From: Streptomyces griseoviridis
Lineage (GTDB): Bacteria > Actinomycetota > Actinomycetes > Streptomycetales > Streptomycetaceae
DNA length: 64,000 nucleotides
Assembly (NCBI GenBank): GCA_014649155.1
Contig: BMSM01000015.1
Span: 103,665 to 167,664, forward strand
Reading direction: 5' to 3'
The stretch's first letter is position 1. Every line of letters starts with the position of its first letter. Below the pieces are notes generated by a model. The model saw only the letters and a list, made by a program, of their open reading frames with translations. It had not been told where the DNA came from and searched no databases. Shown here in pieces: positions 60,296 through 64,000 of this stretch. Both the position numbers and the translations under genes were made by a program.

Positions 60296-61201
60296 TCAGC
60301 TCCTCACCAGCAGACCGCGGCTGCGCAGCACCCACCGCTCCAGCGGGCTGAAGACCAGCAGGTCGATGGCGATGCCGACGGTCAGGATCAGCAGGATCGC
60401 CTCGAACACCATGGCCATGTCGCTGGCGTTGCGGCCGTTCTCCAGCAGTTGCCCGAGCCCCACCCCGAGGTCGGGGAAGGAGGCGATGATCTCGGCGGCC
60501 ATCAGCGACCGCCAGGAGAACGCCCAGCCCTGCTTCAGACCGGCCACATAGCCGGGCAGCGCGGCCGGCAGCGTGATGTGCCAGGTGCCCTTCAGCCCCG
60601 TCGCGCCCAGCGTGCGCCCGGCCCGCAGGAAGACCGGCGGGACCTGGTCGACGCCGGACACCAGGCCGTTGGCGATGGACGGGACCGCGCCGAGCAGGAT
60701 CACGGCGTACATCATCGAGTCGTTCAGGCCCAGCCAGATCACGGCCGGCGGCACCCACGCCACCGACGGCAGCGACTGGAGCCCCGACAGGATCGGACCG
60801 ATCGCCGCCCGCACGAACCGCACCCGGGCCACCAGCAGCCCCAGCGGGGTGCCGATGACCAGGGCCATGCAGAAACCGAGCAGGCCGCGCGAGACGCTGG
60901 TCCAGATGTAACCGAGCAGGGTGCCTTCGAGCCAGGCGTCCCGCACCACGTGCCACACGTCGGCGGGGGCGGGCAGCTTGGTCGGGTCGTCGACGATCCC
61001 GAACGAGACCAGTCCCTGCCAGACGGCCAGCACCAGCAGCACGGCGACGGCCGGCGGCAGCACCTTCTGGGTGAGCGTCCGCCGCCACGGTGTACGGCGG
61101 CCCGGGTGCGCGGTCTCCAGCGCGTCGAGGCCCGCCTCCAGACCGGCGAGGTCGCCCGGGTCCCGCGCGGGCTTCGCGGATGCGGTGTCAGTGCCGGCCA
61201 T
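60296..61201 (-). CDS. ssuC: sulfonate-type ABC transporter permease
   Basis: A 301-residue permease of the SsuC/TauC/NrtB type. About six hydrophobic segments (ILTVGIAIDLLVFSPLERWV near the end), preceded by a cytoplasmic N terminus of about 45 residues, and an EAA-type loop with RAGRTLGATGLKGTWHITLP. It overlaps the ATPase gene by 14 bp. It would import aliphatic sulfonates (or taurine) as sulfur source, feeding the assimilation genes upstream. Confidence 0.9.
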   Translation of the reverse strand: MAGTDTASAKPARDPGDLAGLEAGLDALETAHPGRRTPWRRTLTQKVLPPAVAVLLVLAVWQGLVSFGIVDDPTKLPAPADVWHVVRDAWLEGTLLGYIWTSVSRGLLGFCMALVIGTPLGLLVARVRFVRAAIGPILSGLQSLPSVAWVPPAVIWLGLNDSMMYAVILLGAVPSIANGLVSGVDQVPPVFLRAGRTLGATGLKGTWHITLPAALPGYVAGLKQGWAFSWRSLMAAEIIASFPDLGVGLGQLLENGRNASDMAMVFEAILLILTVGIAIDLLVFSPLERWVLRSRGLLVRS

Positions 61202-61985
61202 GGCGACGGATCTCTCCCCGTAGTTCCTCGGTGATCTCGACGGACAGGTCCGCCACGGCCGCGTCCTCGATGCGGCGCGGGTGCGGCAGGTCCACCGTCC
61301 ACTCGCGGGCGACGCGGCCGGGCCGGGAGGAGAGCAGCACCACCCGCTCGGCGAGCCGCACGGCCTCGCGCACGTTGTGCGTGACGAACAGGACGGACAG
61401 CTTCGTCTCCCGCCAGATCCGGGTCAGTTCGTCGTGCAGCACGTCCCGGGTGATGGCGTCCAGCGCCGCGAACGGCTCGTCCATCAGCAGCAGCCGGCTC
61501 TCCTGGGCGAGCGCGCGGGCCAGGGCGACGCGCTGGCGCATCCCGCCGGACAGTTCGTGCACCCGCTTGCCGTGGGCCCCGCCGAGCCGGACCAGGGCGA
61601 GCAGTTCCTCGGCCCTCTCCCGGCGCTCGGCCTTCGGTACGCCGCGCAGCCGCAGGGCGAGTTCGATGTTCTTGCCGGCGGTGAGCCACGGGAACAGGGC
61701 GTGCTCCTGGAACATCAGCGCCGGCCGCCCGTCGGTGTCGATCGCGCCGGCGCTGGGCCGGTCCAGGCCCGCCACCAGGTTCAGCAGGGTGGACTTGCCG
61801 CAGCCCGAGGCGCCGAGCAGGGTGACGAACTCGCCGGGCGCGACGTCGAGGGTGATGTCGTCCAGTACGAGCTGCTCGCCCGCAGGGCCGGGGAACGACT
61901 TCGAGACGTGCGCGATCCGGGCCGCGTGGGTGGCGGCCCCGGTGCCTTCGGCGGCCTTGGCGAGGGTCGTGGCCATGGTCGTCAC
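61188..61985 (-). CDS. ssuB: sulfonate-type ABC transporter ATP-binding protein
   Basis: A 265-residue ATPase: Walker A LLGASGCGKSTLLNLVAGL, Q-loop MFQEHALFPWLT, signature HELSGGMRQRVALARALAQ, Walker B LLLMDEPFAALD and H-loop FVTHNVREAVRLAERVVLL, all as in SsuB/TauB proteins. It lies between the binding-protein gene (30 bp gap) and the permease gene (14 bp overlap). Confidence 0.93.
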   Translation of the reverse strand: MTTMATTLAKAAEGTGAATHAARIAHVSKSFPGPAGEQLVLDDITLDVAPGEFVTLLGASGCGKSTLLNLVAGLDRPSAGAIDTDGRPALMFQEHALFPWLTAGKNIELALRLRGVPKAERRERAEELLALVRLGGAHGKRVHELSGGMRQRVALARALAQESRLLLMDEPFAALDAITRDVLHDELTRIWRETKLSVLFVTHNVREAVRLAERVVLLSSRPGRVAREWTVDLPHPRRIEDAAVADLSVEITEELRGEIRRHGRH

Positions 61986-62015
61986 CTCCAGGGGACGGGT
62001 CGGAAGGGGGGGCGG

Positions 62016-63113
62016 CTACGCGACGCCGAGGCCGGCGTCGTCGGCGGCCGGGCGGCCCTCGCCCTCGAGGACCTTGTCGAGCAGCGTCAGGTCGTAGATG
62101 CCGTCGAGGTCGGGCCGCTCCAGCAGGCCCGCCCGTACGGCGTGCTCCGCCTGGGTCCTGAGGGTGGCGGCCAGCGGGTCGTCGGTGACCTTCAGCGACG
62201 CCCAGGCCGGGTCGAGGATCTCGGCGGGCAGGGCCCGGCCGGTGTCCGCCCGAAGCTGCTCGTTGGCGGCGGCCTTGGCCTCGCGCGGGTGCGCGGTGAT
62301 CCACCGGTTGGTCTAGACCGACGCCCGCAGCACGGTCTCCACGGCCTTCGGATGCTCGGCCAGGAACGTCTGCGACACGACGATGTTCGTGGTCACGAAC
62401 TCCGCGTCCGGCCACAGGCCGGCCTCGTCGAGGAGCACCTTCCCGCCCTCGGCGACCATCCGGGACGCGGTCGGCTCGGGCACCCACGCCCCGTCCACCG
62501 ACCCGGACCGGAAGGCGTCCGGGGTGACCTTGTTGTCGCTGCGTACGACGGTGACGTCACCCGTGCCGCTCTCCGCGTCGACCCGCCAGCCCTGGTCGGC
62601 GGCCCAGGCGAGGAAGGCGACGTCCTGGGTGTTGCCGAGCTGCGGGGTGGCGATCCGCTTGCCCGCGACGTCCCGCACCGACCTGATCTTCTCCGGGTCG
62701 ACCACCAGCTTCACGCCGCCGGAGGTGGCCCCGCCGACGATCCGCAGGTTCTTCCCGCCCGACTTCACGTACCCGTTGACCGCCGGGGACGGGCCGATCC
62801 AGCCGATGTCCAGGGACCCGGAGTTGAGTGCCTCGATCTCCGAGGGCCCGGCGTCGAACACCGCGTACTTCGCCTGGGTGCCGCCCAGCGCCTTCTGGAA
62901 GAAACCCTTGCGGTTGCCGACGAGGGCGGTGGCGTGGGTGACGTTGCCGAAGTAGCCGATCCGGATCTCGTCCAGACCGTCCGTCCTCGGCGCTCCCGCG
63001 ACGGCCTTGACGGTGCCGTCGTCCACCGCCCGCGAGCCGTAGCCGCAGGCGGCCAGGGCGAGCAGGGGGAGGACGGTGAGCACCAGCAGGGCGCGTCGGG
63101 CGGCGGAGGCCAT
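62016..63113 (-). pseudogene. ssuA: sulfonate-binding lipoprotein gene with in-frame amber codon
   Basis: Starts at ATG 63113 (MASAARRALLVLTVLPLLAL, lipobox LALAAC) two bases after cysN and reads as a complete SsuA-type binding protein (EIRIGYFGNVTHATALVGNR, SLDIGWIGPSPAVNGYVKSG, WVPEPTASRMVAEGG) up to ETVLRASV, where TAG interrupts at 62315-62313. The same frame then continues sensibly for 98 more codons (TNRWITAHPREAKAAANEQL to DDAGLGVA) to its own TAG at 62018-62016. The full length of about 364 residues is normal; the truncated product of 266 residues lacks the C-terminal lobe. Gln, Lys or Glu is one base from TAG, so this looks like a single substitution (CAG to TAG is most likely) or a sequence error. 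Confidence 0.8.
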
Positions 63114-63115
63114 GG

Positions 63116-64000
63116 TCAGAAGTCCCACCCGTCGTCGTCCCCCGCGTCCGCGACCGGTTCCGGGGCGGCGAAGGACTCGCCGACCATCCCGGCGGTGAGC
63201 GTGGTGCCGTCGCCGGGGTCGATCAGGATGAAGGAGCCGGTGCGCCGGGAGTCGGCGTAGGAGTCGGCGGGCAGCGGCTCGGCGGTGCGGATCTTCACCC
63301 GGCCGATGTCGTTGGCGACGAGCCGGCCGGGGTGCGGGTGCAGGGACAGGTCGTCCAGCGTCAGCCGAGCCGGGATGTCCTTGACGATCGCCTTCACCGT
63401 GCGGGTGCCGTGCTTGAGCAGCACCCGGTGGCCGACGGTCAGCGGCTGGTCCGCGACGTGGCAGACGGTGGCCTCGACGTCCTGCGTGGTGGCCGGCGCG
63501 TCCTGGGTGGGCACGACGAGGTCGCCGCGGGAGACGTCGATGTCGTCCTCCAGGAGCAGCGTCACCGACTGCGGTGTCCACGCCGCCTCGACCGGCTCGC
63601 CGAGCAGGTCGATCCCGCTGACCCTGGTCGTCCGCCCGGAGGGCAGCACGGTGACCGGGTCGCCGACGCGGAACGTACCGGCGGCGATCTGACCGGCGTA
63701 CCCCCGGTAGTCGGGGTGCTCGGCGGTCTGCGGCCGGATCACGTACTGCACGGGCAGCCGGGCGTGGCAGTGCGCCAGGTCGTGGCTGACCGGCACGGTC
63801 TCCAGGTGCTCCAGGACGGTCGGGCCGCCGTACCAGTCCATGTGCGCGGACGGCTCCACCACGTTGTCCCCGACCAGCGCCGAGATCGGGATCGCGGTGA
63901 CCTCGGGCACGCCCAGCTCGGTCGCGTACGCCGTGAACTGCTCGGCTATGGCGGCGAACACGGACTCCTGGTAGCCGACGAGGTCCATCTTGTTGACGGC
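63116..64000 (-). CDS. cysN: sulfate adenylyltransferase subunit 1 (partial, C-terminal part)
   Basis: The gene runs off the right edge; 295 codons are present, ending DDDGWDF at 63116. The first visible residues, AVNKMDLVGYQ, contain the G4 NKxD motif of the EF-Tu-like GTPase domain, and the two beta-barrel domains follow (GTFRVGDPVTVLPSGRTTRV, GHRVLLKHGTRTVKAIVKDI). CysN with CysD makes adenosine phosphosulfate from ATP and sulfate, driven by GTP hydrolysis. The downstream gene starts two bases after its stop, so cysN and the sulfonate transporter are probably one operon. Confidence 0.95.
   Translation of the reverse strand, partial: AVNKMDLVGYQESVFAAIAEQFTAYATELGVPEVTAIPISALVGDNVVEPSAHMDWYGGPTVLEHLETVPVSHDLAHCHARLPVQYVIRPQTAEHPDYRGYAGQIAAGTFRVGDPVTVLPSGRTTRVSGIDLLGEPVEAAWTPQSVTLLLEDDIDVSRGDLVVPTQDAPATTQDVEATVCHVADQPLTVGHRVLLKHGTRTVKAIVKDIPARLTLDDLSLHPHPGRLVANDIGRVKIRTAEPLPADSYADSRRTGSFILIDPGDGTTLTAGMVGESFAAPEPVADAGDDDGWDF

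Overview
The window is chromosomal DNA from a Streptomyces. Base composition is very high GC (above 70% by eye), GTG starts and GTGA/ATGA stop-start overlaps are common, and many markers are Streptomyces-specific: geosmin synthase, a CprB-type gamma-butyrolactone-receptor homologue, a conservon, a subtilisin-inhibitor (SSI) protein and a macrolide glycosyltransferase. From memory, gene order resembles the murC - cprB - geosmin synthase - cysN stretch of the S. coelicolor core chromosome. I saw no rRNA, tRNA, CRISPR array or intact transposon.

Layout. 1-5.4 kb: start of a leftward gene, a small secreted protein, zapE, a RibD-like reductase, a hypothetical protein, then murC-msrB. 5.4-10 kb: a LysR regulator divergent from an epoxide hydrolase / SDR remnant / fumarylacetoacetase-fold operon, plus an SCO6745-family protein. 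10-15 kb: a two-component system divergent from a three-gene redox operon (ferric-reductase-like flavoprotein, FMN-binding protein, ApbE). 15-20.6 kb: a glycine-betaine-type ABC transporter whose binding protein is separated from the rest by a TetR-MFS efflux pair; a long perfect inverted repeat sits at one junction. 20.6-25.4 kb: a four-gene conservon preceded by an orphan sugar-binding lipoprotein. 25.8-31 kb: cprB, an ARMT1-like protein, geosmin synthase, a PDZ protein. 31-42.4 kb: an M24 peptidase, a degenerate phosphotransferase, the treZ / treY / glgX glycogen-to-trehalose genes, and between treZ and treY an FHA protein and a carboxypeptidase overlapping an SSI-type inhibitor. 42.6-45.6 kb: a HEPN protein, a DnaQ-like exonuclease behind a DNA-damage-type promoter, a phosphotransferase. 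45.9-51.2 kb: a sugar ABC operon without ATPase, a macrolide glycosyltransferase with an apparently leaderless promoter, a DUF1697 protein. 51.2-59.4 kb: a leftward cluster of protein kinase (with zinc ribbon), vWA protein, GAP1-type protein and a large Fn3-like protein, which looks like a poorly characterised NTPase/kinase-regulated conflict or stress system. 59.5-64 kb: sulfur assimilation (cysN, a sulfonate ABC transporter whose binding-protein gene carries an in-frame amber codon, and a sirohydrochlorin-chelatase-like gene).

The strongest non-coding signals are four 11-bp-phased direct repeats between the two-component system and the redox operon, an 8+8-bp operator between LysR and the epoxide hydrolase, a 22-bp palindrome before cprB, three TetR-type operators before the MFS gene, and three intergenic tandem-repeat arrays.
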